This document shows positions 12,248-21,205 of a DNA stretch of 25,656 nt, one piece after another; the stretch's first letter is position 1, and each line of letters opens with the position of its first letter. The notes under the pieces are model-generated. The model had not been told where the DNA came from and made no database searches. It was given only the letters and a program-made list of their open reading frames with translations. This DNA comes from a virus. The stretch spans positions 1-25,656 of IMG/VR virus record IMGVR_UViG_3300025132_000263; one strand, given 5' to 3'. Both the position numbers and the translations under genes were made by a program.

Positions 12248-12844
12248 TTATAAGTTAGTTGATACAATTGGAATTGGTGATCCTGAATCTAAGTTGTCAA
12301 ATGGTGTATTCGTGTAGTCTTTTACCATTGCAAAAGGCTCTGTTTCCATTCCGTCAAATGTCAATGTATATCCGTTTCTATCTCCTAATGCCGCGCCACT
12401 ATCCATAGTACCTGCATTAAGCTCCATACCATTTACCATACCCATAGCTGTAATCACATTGTGACCATCAGCTCCGAATGTTTGGTTTAACTCAGCAAAT
12501 ATAATTGTTTTAGTTTGTCCTAATAATTTTATTTCTGCTTGGTCTGCTCTACTTAGTTTATTATATATTATGTTAATTGTCGGAGTGTAATATAAAGTTG
12601 AATTTTCTCTACTACCAACGATCGTATCTGTTAAAGATGATGTACCCATAGGTAAAGTATATTTATAAATACTGTTACTTCCCATGTCTATATCATCTAT
12701 TTCTCTAACTTGATTTGGTGATGCTGTTGAGTCGTAAGTTATTGTTCCAACTTGATCAAGAACCGCGAAATAAACCGCTTTAATACCCCCCGAGATTCTA
12801 TTACAATCTAACGATCGTCCTCTTGTAAGTGCTGTACATGCCAT
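12248..12844 (-). CDS. Probable major tail tube protein (198 aa)
   Basis: The protein is beta-rich and begins MACTALTRGRSLDCNR, with ISGGIKAVYFAVLDQVGTIT as the next segment. Then come KYTLPMGTSSLTDTIVGSRE, a TINIIYNKLSRADQAEIKLL helix-strand pair and a C-terminal GYTLTFDGMETEPF strand. This is the pattern of tube-forming proteins seen in Bacteroidetes siphophages. It follows the capsid gene and precedes a terminator, which fits a highly expressed tube subunit. The tail tube call is inferred from fold-like pattern and position. A head-derived structural role is the alternative. Confidence 0.6.
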   Translation of the reverse strand: MACTALTRGRSLDCNRISGGIKAVYFAVLDQVGTITYDSTASPNQVREIDDIDMGSNSIYKYTLPMGTSSLTDTIVGSRENSTLYYTPTINIIYNKLSRADQAEIKLLGQTKTIIFAELNQTFGADGHNVITAMGMVNGMELNAGTMDSGAALGDRNGYTLTFDGMETEPFAMVKDYTNTPFDNLDSGSPIPIVSTNL

Positions 12845-12873
12845 AAGTTGTTAATTTTTAAAGGGTTAAAGAT

Positions 12874-12895
12874 GCAGAGGTTTTTACGCCCCTGC
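12874..12895 (-). terminator. Hairpin downstream of the capsid gene (mRNA processing or weak terminator)
   Basis: The minus strand reads GCAGGGG, an 8-base loop, then CCTCTGC. It forms a 7-base-pair stem with one G-U pair. On the plus strand the same position would be an A-C mismatch, so the structure favours the minus transcript. The following bases are not a strong T run. It sits just after the capsid stop, where such hairpins often stabilise the highly translated mRNA or attenuate the next gene. Confidence 0.5.
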
Positions 12896-12914
12896 TTCTA
12901 TTAATTTAGTTTAT

Positions 12915-13832
12915 TTACGATTGTCTAACTACGTCAGCTCCAATACCTGCAACTACACCTGCTGTATAACGAGCTACAAGGTTAATGTTGTCTGACCCTG
13001 TTACAGTACTTTGATCTAGTAAAGAAATTCTTGTACTATCTGAAAGTAAATCAGTACCAAAAAATAAATTTGATTTTTGAGCAAATACTAACTGGTTGTC
13101 TACCATACCTGGACAAACTGCAATCTTAATACCTTCAAATACTGGAATAAAATCTTCACTCATGTACTGATAAGGCATTCCAGTTAATGCTGACATTGCT
13201 TGTATGTATAATTGATAAGTCTTAGTATTCATGTAGATATAAGCATCATCTTTTCCTAATACATTAGCAGCAGTTCCGCCAAGAATATCATCAGTTAATT
13301 TTTGCAACTCTCCTATAATAGTAGCGTTAGTATAAGCACCTGCTGCTGCTGACTGAACAACTGTTGCGTCAGTACCAGGTAATAACCAGTATCCTGTAAA
13401 TCCGTTGAACTCACCAGCATTTCCTGTTACACCACCCCAAATAGAAGTTTCAGTAGCGTTTGCAATAATCTCACCCATGTAAGAAATAACGTAGTCTTCA
13501 AAGCTTACTGAAGGCATTGCGTCTCTTCCTGCTCTCATTTGAAGCGCCTCGTAACTAGTTAGCAACGTACCCTTGCAAATGCTCAAATTTATTTGTAAAT
13601 CCTTCGGAGTTAAAGTCGCCTCGGTCAAACTGAGATTTCCACTAGTTGTAAATGCATTACAGTCACCATCCACCACTAAGGATGATCCAGCCATTCTCTG
13701 AATGTTTTCTTTATATTTTATGTTTTCTAAAACCGTCATAAAGTCTAACGATTTTGCTTCTTTTAAAGCGCTTGATATGTAAAATCCTGCTGCTTTACCG
13801 TTGAAGTTCGGTTGTGTTACACTAAAAGCCAT
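12915..13832 (-). CDS. Major capsid protein, HK97-fold type (305 aa)
   Basis: The gene follows the protease and scaffold genes and has the size and composition of a capsid subunit. There is an N-terminal arm (MAFSVTQPNFNGKAAGFYIS), a helix with KENIQRMAGSS, then a beta region with LQINLSICKGTLLTSYEALQ. A P-domain-like part includes YVISYMGEIIANATETSIWG, with the T-GM segment TGMPYQYMSEDFIPVFEGIK near residue 220. The end is LVARYTAGVVAGIGADVV. Sequence pattern and neighbours both support an HK97-fold major capsid protein. I see no crosslinking motif. Confidence 0.85.
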   Translation of the reverse strand: MAFSVTQPNFNGKAAGFYISSALKEAKSLDFMTVLENIKYKENIQRMAGSSLVVDGDCNAFTTSGNLSLTEATLTPKDLQINLSICKGTLLTSYEALQMRAGRDAMPSVSFEDYVISYMGEIIANATETSIWGGVTGNAGEFNGFTGYWLLPGTDATVVQSAAAGAYTNATIIGELQKLTDDILGGTAANVLGKDDAYIYMNTKTYQLYIQAMSALTGMPYQYMSEDFIPVFEGIKIAVCPGMVDNQLVFAQKSNLFFGTDLLSDSTRISLLDQSTVTGSDNINLVARYTAGVVAGIGADVVRQS

Positions 13833-13866
13833 AATTTTTTTGTTTTAAATTATTAATTAATTATTT

Positions 13867-14583
13867 TTATTTTGCTAGCTTCATTAAAATCCTTTCACGC
13901 TTAGATAGCTTACTTAATGCTACTTCAGTCATTTTAGGAGATTCTGAGCTAAATTTATTTGTATTTATTGGTGCATCAGCAGGTGTTTCTGCTAATTCCG
14001 TTTTAAGTCTTTCGTTTTCTTCTTTTAATTTTTTAATTTCATCTTCTGCTGAAAATTCAACTACTTCAGTTGTTTTAATTGACTTAGGCTTATCAGAAAC
14101 TTCTGTATTTTCTTCTGACATTTCTTCTACTTCGTCATCACCACCTACTTTGTCTCTTTTAAGATCAGCTACTGCATCTTCTAGGTTCTTGATACGCTTT
14201 TCCATACCTTCCCAGTCATATACTGCTGCTTCTTCGTCATAATCGTCTTTGTCTTCTTCAGCTAATTCAGTTTCTTCTGACATTTCTTCTTTTTCTTCTT
14301 CTGCCTCTACTTCTTCTTCAGTTTCTGATTCCATAACCTCAGCAACTACTCCTTCTTCTTCAACTCTAAAAGATACGCCATCTTCTGTCTTGTAAGTTCC
14401 GATAGGTAAAAGGATTGTTGTGCCATCTTCTGTTAATACTGAGATGTCCACCCCAGCTTCAAGTTCTTCAGCAGTAGAAACGAAAATTGTACCATCTTCG
14501 CTTTTAGATTGCCAAGCTAATTTAATTTCTTCCTCAGCTTTGTTTAAGCCAAGCGCTACTAATATTTGTTCTTTAATGTCCAT
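13867..14583 (-). CDS. Capsid scaffolding-like acidic coiled-coil protein (238 aa)
   Basis: This is a very acidic protein with Glu/Asp-rich stretches (ETEEEVEAEEEKEEMSEE), coiled-coil segments (MEKRIKNLEDAVADLKRDKV and IKKLKEENERLKTEL) and a short basic C-terminal helix, KLSKRERILMKLAK. Acidic coiled-coil proteins with a basic capsid-binding tip between the protease and capsid genes are typical scaffolds, which shape the procapsid and are then removed by the protease. The N-terminal part (residues 1-75) is a small beta domain, TEDGTTILLPIGTYKTEDG, found in some scaffolds. Composition and position support the call. Confidence 0.8.
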   Translation of the reverse strand: MDIKEQILVALGLNKAEEEIKLAWQSKSEDGTIFVSTAEELEAGVDISVLTEDGTTILLPIGTYKTEDGVSFRVEEEGVVAEVMESETEEEVEAEEEKEEMSEETELAEEDKDDYDEEAAVYDWEGMEKRIKNLEDAVADLKRDKVGGDDEVEEMSEENTEVSDKPKSIKTTEVVEFSAEDEIKKLKEENERLKTELAETPADAPINTNKFSSESPKMTEVALSKLSKRERILMKLAK

Positions 14584-14613
14584 AGTTTCGTTTTTTATTA
14601 AATAGAATTATTG

Positions 14614-15327
14614 TTACTTTGTTTGATTTTCGTTTATTATCTCGTTTAAAGCTGATAGTATCTCTTCGTCTGTTGGTGTTCTCTCTGACATTTTTTCCAT
14701 CTTATCTGTGAAATACCCTTCTATACTCAGACCTTTTAAATTGCCTTGTTTTATCTCTTGCCAAAGGTCATCATTAGTTATTTTCATCTTAACAAACCAA
14801 GTGCCGTTAGGCAAATCATATCCGTATAATTTAGATTTATCTTGGTCACCCTCTTTAATCCATGATTCGACAGTTAAAACACCTGAAACTCTATCTTGAT
14901 GTTCATACGTTGCTTTGTGATGATTATTGTGTTTTAAATATAACTCACTAGCCTGTCTTACTGTTTCAGGACTAAAGTAAACATAATACTCTGAGTCTGT
15001 ATTTGGATTATATCTAAATATTTGCTTATTAGGTATTAAAGCAGGACTAACTAGCATACGCTTTTCTTCATCAACCTTAGCAAATGTAAGGTTGTTCTTT
15101 TCTTTTCCAAAATAAACAAAGTCTTGTTCAATAGCTGGTGCTGACACTAAGCTAATAGCATCAATAGCTAATTCTTCACTATCATCATCAATAACTAATT
15201 CTACAATAGAAGTAGTCTTTTCGTAATAGTCTTTATTTGCAGCTTCACATTCTGCAATGGAGTCATATTCACAGTCTCCTGTCTTACCCCATTTTACTTT
15301 TCCATTTTCACATTCTTCGCACGGCAT
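14614..15327 (-). CDS. XkdF-type prohead serine protease (237 aa)
   Basis: Residues 1-30 carry a small cysteine module, MPCEECENGKVKWGKTGDC with further Cys at position 27. Residues 75-210 match the XkdF phage protease family: AKVDEEKRMLVSPALIPN, IFRYNPNTD, YYVYFSPETVRQ, then HHKATYEH with the likely catalytic His143. The WFVKMKITND strand and GLSIEGYF with the likely catalytic Ser201 follow. Such proteases mature the capsid by digesting the scaffold. It precedes the scaffold and capsid genes, the usual order in tailed phages. Catalytic residue assignment is by family pattern only. Confidence 0.8.
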   Translation of the reverse strand: MPCEECENGKVKWGKTGDCEYDSIAECEAANKDYYEKTTSIVELVIDDDSEELAIDAISLVSAPAIEQDFVYFGKEKNNLTFAKVDEEKRMLVSPALIPNKQIFRYNPNTDSEYYVYFSPETVRQASELYLKHNNHHKATYEHQDRVSGVLTVESWIKEGDQDKSKLYGYDLPNGTWFVKMKITNDDLWQEIKQGNLKGLSIEGYFTDKMEKMSERTPTDEEILSALNEIINENQTK

Positions 15328-15363
15328 ATTATTAAATAGATTTTAAGTTAATATATTTGATTT

Positions 15364-17118
15364 TTAAATTGTTGCTCTACGTCTTATATTCGCAAGCTGG
15401 TTCTGCGAATCTGTCATTTCGTCTGTAACTACAAACGCTTTGACTGGTTCAGGCTCTACCCCTCCTGTTAGATCGAAAGCACCTGACATCATCTGTGGTG
15501 CAGGTGTTGTTGGTGCTGCTCCACCTCCTCCTCTACTTCCTCCTCCACCCCCTCCTCCTCCGCCTGGAACTGGAGTTGAAACGATAGATGCTACATTGGC
15601 TAAACCTGCTGCAATTGCTGCTCCTGCCGCTACTGCTCCAAGTGCAGGTCCTGCTGGTCCTATACCTGCTAAAGACTTATAAGCTGCTGTTGCAGATGCA
15701 TAAGTGTCCATAGTTGTTTGTGCAATAGCAAAGGCTTTTCCTGCTGCTGTTTCTTCACCTAATATAGTAGCCATATCTCCCGCAGCATTAGATGCAATAC
15801 CTACCTGTTGATCTGCTGTCATATCTGACCATTTGACTTGTTGCTTAGAAAACTTAGCTTCAGCTTCTAGTCTTTTTCTATCAAACTTTTTTCTTATTTC
15901 TGCTTTAACAGCTTCAGAATTTTCTAATAATTCTGCACTAGCTAATTCTTTTTCTTCTTGTATTCTTAGCTCTTCCATAGCCCTTTTTTCAAGGTCTGTA
16001 ATTAAAGCTAATGTATTTTCTTGTTGTAAAGCTAATAATATTGCTGCTTCACTTTCTGCTTTTGCAATTTTAGCATCTTCTTCGTCTTGTTTTTCTTTTG
16101 CTCGTGCTTTTTGTTCTGCTGCTATTTCACGATCTAACGCATTAACCTCAGTAACTACTCGCCTTCGCATTTTAACAGAAGCAGTCTCTTTTTCTATAAT
16201 CTCAGCTTTTAATCTTGCTAAGTCTTGTTCATCTTGTGCAGAATTTTCACTAAGCGCCATCTCTGCTTCCTTAATACGCATTCTTTCTCTTGCTAAAGCT
16301 ATTTCTTTTTCTGTTGTTTCTGCTTCGAGTTCTAGTGCTTTCTTTAGATTATCTAATCTTTCTTGTGCTGACTTTGTTTCATCTTCTGCAACTAACCTAG
16401 CTTTTTCTATTTCTTGTCTAGTAGCCGCTTTTTGAATCATAAAAGCATTATCTGCATCTCTGAGTTGTTGAGTTCTTTTGGTTAAGGCTGCCATTGCTGC
16501 TGCTTCTCTAGCCATTTCAGCGCCCATTTCCTTAATACTATCTACAAACTCTTTTCTTTGTTCAGCATCTAATCCTGTTGACGTTTGTAATAAAGCATCT
16601 CCAAACGCCTTAGCACCTTCAGCAGCACCCTCAAAGTCTAATGTAAATACTGATTTAATAACATCACCCAAAGCACCAAAACCTTTAATAAGACCATCTA
16701 GTCTATTTACAAGTTGATTTTGTATAATTTCATATAATTGTTCAACCGCTTTTTGTGGATTTTCAAAAGCTGCAACCATTGTTTCTCCTAGACTTGAAAA
16801 AGCATCTGTTATTGCATCAACTATTGCACCTAATGCAGACATAGCTTGTGCCAACTTATCTGCTCCTCTTTTTGTATTAGTAAAATAAGACACTAAAGCA
16901 GTTACAGCAATTAACAAAGCCCCAATACCAGTACTCATTATTCCTGCTTTTACAGTTGCAAACATAGTCTTTGCAGTTTTACCAACTGATACAAATCCTG
17001 CTTTTACAGAATTTAAAGATACGCCCATTATTTTAAACTCACTAGCTAGTCCTGCTGCATCTTTACTTACTTCTCCTACATTTGATTTTACTTCTAATTC
17101 TATTGTTTCTTTTGCCAT
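15364..17118 (-). CDS. Tail length tape measure-like protein (584 aa)
   Basis: The protein is long and helical. A hydrophobic segment (STGIGALLIAVTALVSYF) is at about residues 62-80. Long coiled coils run through the centre (EKARLVAEDETKSAQERLDN and many similar Glu/Lys helices), with a second hydrophobic stretch (LGAVAAGAAIAAGLANVAS). A glycine-rich segment of nine Gly, Ser-Arg and more Gly follows near 520-535. The C terminus, FVVTDEMTDSQNQLANIRRR, is typical of Bacteroidetes phage tail proteins. At about 0.15 nm per residue this would measure a tail near 85-90 nm, an inference from known tape measures. It is in the tail cluster after the fibre-like gene. Confidence 0.75.
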   Translation of the reverse strand: MAKETIELEVKSNVGEVSKDAAGLASEFKIMGVSLNSVKAGFVSVGKTAKTMFATVKAGIMSTGIGALLIAVTALVSYFTNTKRGADKLAQAMSALGAIVDAITDAFSSLGETMVAAFENPQKAVEQLYEIIQNQLVNRLDGLIKGFGALGDVIKSVFTLDFEGAAEGAKAFGDALLQTSTGLDAEQRKEFVDSIKEMGAEMAREAAAMAALTKRTQQLRDADNAFMIQKAATRQEIEKARLVAEDETKSAQERLDNLKKALELEAETTEKEIALARERMRIKEAEMALSENSAQDEQDLARLKAEIIEKETASVKMRRRVVTEVNALDREIAAEQKARAKEKQDEEDAKIAKAESEAAILLALQQENTLALITDLEKRAMEELRIQEEKELASAELLENSEAVKAEIRKKFDRKRLEAEAKFSKQQVKWSDMTADQQVGIASNAAGDMATILGEETAAGKAFAIAQTTMDTYASATAAYKSLAGIGPAGPALGAVAAGAAIAAGLANVASIVSTPVPGGGGGGGGGSRGGGGAAPTTPAPQMMSGAFDLTGGVEPEPVKAFVVTDEMTDSQNQLANIRRRATI

Positions 17119-17130
17119 ATCTTTTTACTT

Positions 17131-17958
17131 TTATACTTTCATTTCATAAAGGTTAAGGGTACAACTCCATCTTATATTCATAAACCTACTGCCTGTAACT
17201 TGAACATGCATATCGTTAGTTCCACTAAATGCAATTTCTGCTGTCCAACCTGTAACTGTTCCAAAACTACCTAATGTTGTAACTGATTGATTATCTGCCT
17301 TTAAATAAGCTATGCCAGTTGCTCTTAATAATATTCTATCGTTTACATTTCCTGCTGCTGTTCCTCCAAACCTAACACCCATTACATTAGCCTCAAATCC
17401 AGTAAATGATGTTGATGATGTATCAGAATCTCTAGCAATAGTTGTCAATCCGTTTAATCCATTGACAAATAAGTTAGTTGGTGCTTCATTTTCTGTATCT
17501 CCTGACAAATGTATTGTTGAACTTTGGCTTTTGCCTAAAGAACCTCCCCCTCCAATAACAACCTCTCCTGGTCTTTGTACAACACCATAAGAACCTAAAA
17601 CAGCCGTGTTGCTTATGCCACTAGAAATTTCATTGTAATTACCTACAATTATATTGTTTCTTGAATTGCCTTTAACATTATTTTTTTCACCCATAATATA
17701 GGTGTTAGCAGTACCTATTTCTGTTGTATTTTGCGCGCCCCTTAATACATTCGTAGTATTGTCTGATGACGTTGTAACACCACGATTAAAGGTGTAAGCA
17801 AAGCAAGTCCCTGTTGCTATGTCATATTTATATCCATACGCTTGGCATTGTTCTTGGTTAGGGGTGAGTATATTAGTTCCATCAGTAAAAGAAACAACAC
17901 CAAATTTGTCTATTGAATTTGGTTTTACACTATATCCTGGTATAAAATTTATTGACAT
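17131..17958 (-). CDS. Tail fibre-like protein with YadA-head-like segment (275 aa)
   Basis: The N-terminal part is MSINFIPGYSVKPNSIDKFG, a likely attachment region, followed by NQEQCQAYGYKYDIATG with two cysteines. Residues 85-130 contain short repeats of the type GNSRNNIIVGNYNEISSG and SNTAVLGSYG, similar to the left-handed beta-roll of YadA-type trimeric heads. The rest is beta-rich (VNGLNGLTTIA, then GTVTGWTAEIAFSG). Proteins like this form trimeric fibres that bind host surface receptors. It lies between the baseplate genes and the tape measure, a typical place for a fibre. Confidence 0.65.
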   Translation of the reverse strand: MSINFIPGYSVKPNSIDKFGVVSFTDGTNILTPNQEQCQAYGYKYDIATGTCFAYTFNRGVTTSSDNTTNVLRGAQNTTEIGTANTYIMGEKNNVKGNSRNNIIVGNYNEISSGISNTAVLGSYGVVQRPGEVVIGGGGSLGKSQSSTIHLSGDTENEAPTNLFVNGLNGLTTIARDSDTSSTSFTGFEANVMGVRFGGTAAGNVNDRILLRATGIAYLKADNQSVTTLGSFGTVTGWTAEIAFSGTNDMHVQVTGSRFMNIRWSCTLNLYEMKV

Positions 17959-17968
17959 ATTTTAATTT

Positions 17969-20900
17969 TTATGGTATTAATATAAATTCAACAGTTGATA
18001 AATCTCCAGGTTTATAATCTATTTTATTAACCCTAAATGTTCGGTTTCTTATAAATACTTTGTCAAACATATTAAAGGTGTTGATGTCAGCGGCTGATAA
18101 ATTAACTTTTATACTCATAGACCTTGTGTCTGCATTGTATAGCTCACCAAAATAAGGTTGCCAATAATTTGAAAATAAAGTGTCAACAGGAGAATTCCCT
18201 AACCCAATTAAATCGCAAGGACCGAAATTAAAATCTCTTGTAGTGTTTACTGTTTGAATATCTGATAAATGACTAAATTGTAAAAATGTAGCCATCCACT
18301 CTTCAGCAACACCATTTTGAGCAGGTACTAAATACTCTGTTTGACTTAAAGTTTTTTCACCGTTGTTAAACATAATTCTTGGCTCATTCTCAAATCCTTC
18401 TGAAACGCCTTCATCATTTAATGAGTAAATTGCAGGAACTATAAGGTCAGGAAATTGTGACATCATTGGCTTACAAACAGTTGCTGCAAATGGGTCTGCT
18501 TCAATTTCTTCAGTTTCACCTCCTAAAATAGTAAACCCAGAGGCATCAAACAATCGGCTTCCATATAAGAATCCTGAAAGTTGTCTTTTATAATTCATAA
18601 AAGGATAATCATCCTCATCTTCTACGAATTTAAACAAAGTCTTTTGGTTTAAGTCTGTTAAAGGTGTTAATTTAATTTGACTTACATCTACCCTATCTGT
18701 CCAATCATGCTCAACAATATCAGTATTATCTATGAATATATCATTATAAGGCTCTATTGTGATATTGTTAGGGTTTTCTTTATTTGGAACTGTAATAAGG
18801 TTAAACATATTAATTAAGCCTTTTAAAAAGCTCCATTGTTCAGTTTCTCCTCTAAGCACTTTTAATTTAGCATCATCTACTGTTCCAGTATAACTTATTG
18901 AACAATCTAGGGTACTATTTAAAGACTCCATTTCTCTTGTTTGGTGGTTTTGTATACCAGTATCTCTTTGTCTTACCGCTGTAGCAACATCAGCTTTCCA
19001 TTGTAAAGCAAGAGTATCACCAGCTGACAAGGGTACAGTAGAAGGGCTTCCTGCTGTATAAGAACCAAAAGGATTTTTACTATTAAAAAAAAGTGTAGGT
19101 CCGCTAAAAGAATAATAAACACCTGAAACGTTAATAGTCATACTTGTTACAGCTGAACCTGTTAAGGTAGCTGTTATATCGGTTGGTAAAGGTGCAGGAA
19201 TACCTGTTGGGTCTGTTGTAACTGTTGGTGCTGATGTATAGTCACCACCTTCATGCAAATAAATACCAGTAATAGGGTGTGTAGTAGATGGAGAAAACCC
19301 TTGTAGTATAGGGAATGCTATTGCACTACCTGAAACCGCATAAGTAAACTCATTATAAACCGCCTCACTTGCTGTGCCTTGATTGACAACCCATCTGAAT
19401 GAAACATTACAATCTTTTTTAGCAACATAATAAAAAGTTGGCACAGCCTCCAAAAGCACATTGACTAAACCAGTAGGAATTTCAAATTGATTAGTTGTGG
19501 AGTTCCATCCAAAGGCAGGGCTAAAGTTGTTATGAGGAAATTGAATATTAGTATAACTAGTTGTTGCGTAATTAACAGGGTCACCAGCAATTAATGTGCT
19601 TGGAAAATCACCAGCATCTGCACTTATGGTTTTATAAGTAGCTGTTCCTGTATCGGATGCTGTTAAAGGTGCATCACCATTACCCCAGTTAAAATCCATA
19701 TATAACTTTTCAAAATCAGAGGAACTAAAAAAGTTACTTGTATATTCAAATGGAGACGAATCAAATATTCTGTCTACTAAATACTTTACATTTATAAAAG
19801 GTCTAAATGAAGTTTGTAAGTTTTCTAAAACAGGAAAAGTTTCATTGTTTGGATGTGTTCCACCAGTATCAACATAAGCGGTAAACTGATGAGTCCAATC
19901 ACAAAATGGATATTTAATTGTTGCAGCATTTCTAAAAGTTGTGACAGCAGAGTTTATATAATCAACGCCAATATTATCATCAAAACTTTTTTTAATCTGT
20001 GTTAAATTATAAGAATGTTCTAACTCACTAAAGTCTATGTCATTAAAAGTCTTTTCAGCTAGTACATCTGCTAATGCGACTGCCTCAGAATATAAATTGA
20101 CATTATAACTAATCTCCCCTTCTTTGTCTATAATATCAATCATTCTCAAATAACCTTCAAATAAAACAAAGCCATCTTCCTTTAATCTGCATTGAGTTTT
20201 TATATAAGGATTAAAAGAGTTTGTTCCACTTGCTGTTCTTGTAATTTCAAATATATTGTCAAATATTTGGCTGTTTCTTTTTGTAGATGGTAGCTTAAAT
20301 GCTTTTGAATAAGATTGAACTTTTTCAGCTACATTTTTAAAGTCATCAACACTTAATGTTAAAGGGATATCTTCCTCTTCATAAAGGTCTGCAATAACAG
20401 AACCATTACCAACTAAAAATTCTGTAACCTCAGTTCCTGTTTTAATGCATGATATAGACTCTATTTCTATATATTTTTGATAGTATTGGTCTACTTGAAT
20501 CCATATGCAATCGGTATTACCTACTGCTGTAAATGTTCCTTCAAGAACATCACCATTTGAAACTTGATTTAAATATACAAAGGCAGTTCCTGAAGGTATA
20601 GCAACTTGTGCTGAATTATTTAAAACAGGGAAGCCTGAAGGGTAAGGTAACCCAACAGATGGTGAATTAGGTTCATATGGCACATGCATTACTGAAAAAA
20701 GACCAACAGGGTCATTTCCTGATGTAACCTCAGCTATTTTAATTTTTAAAGTGTAATTCTGTCCAGGTATTAAGCTGTACCCAAACTTATAACCTAACCC
20801 AAATCTTGTGGGTAAGCTAAATGGTAGTAGCGGATCGGAACTTTGAGCATCCATAGCTAAATTAGTGTCATTTACAGGGTCTCTTTGCGGTCCTAGTCCT

Positions 20901-21205
20901 GTTGTTCCATCTCTATCCATTCTAAACGACACCCATTGACCTGGAAGCCAATTAAATAAATTGTCAAATAAATCTTGACTCATATTATTTAGCAATTGTG
21001 TTCTGCCCCAAAACCCAAAAGGGATTGTTGGCGCTCCTGCAGTAGCATAGTCTGTTATTAATCTTCTAGCTAGAATTGGGTCTTGTGCAGCAGGTAAATT
21101 AGCACCAAAAACCTGACCGTCTGTTACAAGTTCTAAGGGTGGGGGTGTAAAATCTGTTACATATCCTAAATAATTTTGTGGTAATATTTCTAATTGTACA
21201 CTCAT
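17969..21205 (-). CDS. Baseplate / tail-tip protein (1078 aa)
   Basis: This is the largest gene in the window. The first 30 residues, MSVQLEILPQNYLGYVTDFT, are followed by a beta-rich region. At about residues 280-390 there is a conserved-looking part with DIPLTLSVDDFKNVAEKVQ, YSKAFKLPSTKRNSQIFDNI and LFEGYLRMIDIID, resembling distal tail and baseplate proteins of Bacteroidetes phages. Residues 645-715 hold a beta repeat, EGGDYTSAPTVTTD, related to one in the 232-residue structural protein. The C terminus is also beta-rich. It overlaps the upstream gene by one base and is probably part of the tail tip with receptor-binding functions nearby. No enzymatic motif is seen. Confidence 0.7.
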   Translation of the reverse strand: MSVQLEILPQNYLGYVTDFTPPPLELVTDGQVFGANLPAAQDPILARRLITDYATAGAPTIPFGFWGRTQLLNNMSQDLFDNLFNWLPGQWVSFRMDRDGTTGLGPQRDPVNDTNLAMDAQSSDPLLPFSLPTRFGLGYKFGYSLIPGQNYTLKIKIAEVTSGNDPVGLFSVMHVPYEPNSPSVGLPYPSGFPVLNNSAQVAIPSGTAFVYLNQVSNGDVLEGTFTAVGNTDCIWIQVDQYYQKYIEIESISCIKTGTEVTEFLVGNGSVIADLYEEEDIPLTLSVDDFKNVAEKVQSYSKAFKLPSTKRNSQIFDNIFEITRTASGTNSFNPYIKTQCRLKEDGFVLFEGYLRMIDIIDKEGEISYNVNLYSEAVALADVLAEKTFNDIDFSELEHSYNLTQIKKSFDDNIGVDYINSAVTTFRNAATIKYPFCDWTHQFTAYVDTGGTHPNNETFPVLENLQTSFRPFINVKYLVDRIFDSSPFEYTSNFFSSSDFEKLYMDFNWGNGDAPLTASDTGTATYKTISADAGDFPSTLIAGDPVNYATTSYTNIQFPHNNFSPAFGWNSTTNQFEIPTGLVNVLLEAVPTFYYVAKKDCNVSFRWVVNQGTASEAVYNEFTYAVSGSAIAFPILQGFSPSTTHPITGIYLHEGGDYTSAPTVTTDPTGIPAPLPTDITATLTGSAVTSMTINVSGVYYSFSGPTLFFNSKNPFGSYTAGSPSTVPLSAGDTLALQWKADVATAVRQRDTGIQNHQTREMESLNSTLDCSISYTGTVDDAKLKVLRGETEQWSFLKGLINMFNLITVPNKENPNNITIEPYNDIFIDNTDIVEHDWTDRVDVSQIKLTPLTDLNQKTLFKFVEDEDDYPFMNYKRQLSGFLYGSRLFDASGFTILGGETEEIEADPFAATVCKPMMSQFPDLIVPAIYSLNDEGVSEGFENEPRIMFNNGEKTLSQTEYLVPAQNGVAEEWMATFLQFSHLSDIQTVNTTRDFNFGPCDLIGLGNSPVDTLFSNYWQPYFGELYNADTRSMSIKVNLSAADINTFNMFDKVFIRNRTFRVNKIDYKPGDLSTVEFILIP

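Noticed and set aside
15530-15565. Possible simple repeat or CRISPR-like tract of CCTCCT units
   Set aside because: It encodes the glycine-rich linker of the tape measure. There are no spacers and no evenly spaced repeats.
15833-16435. 200-codon plus-strand open frame, rich in Ser/Leu/Ala
   Set aside because: It is antisense to the coiled-coil part of the tape measure gene and its composition is the mirror of the Glu/Lys/Ala codons there. No start context and no known domain.
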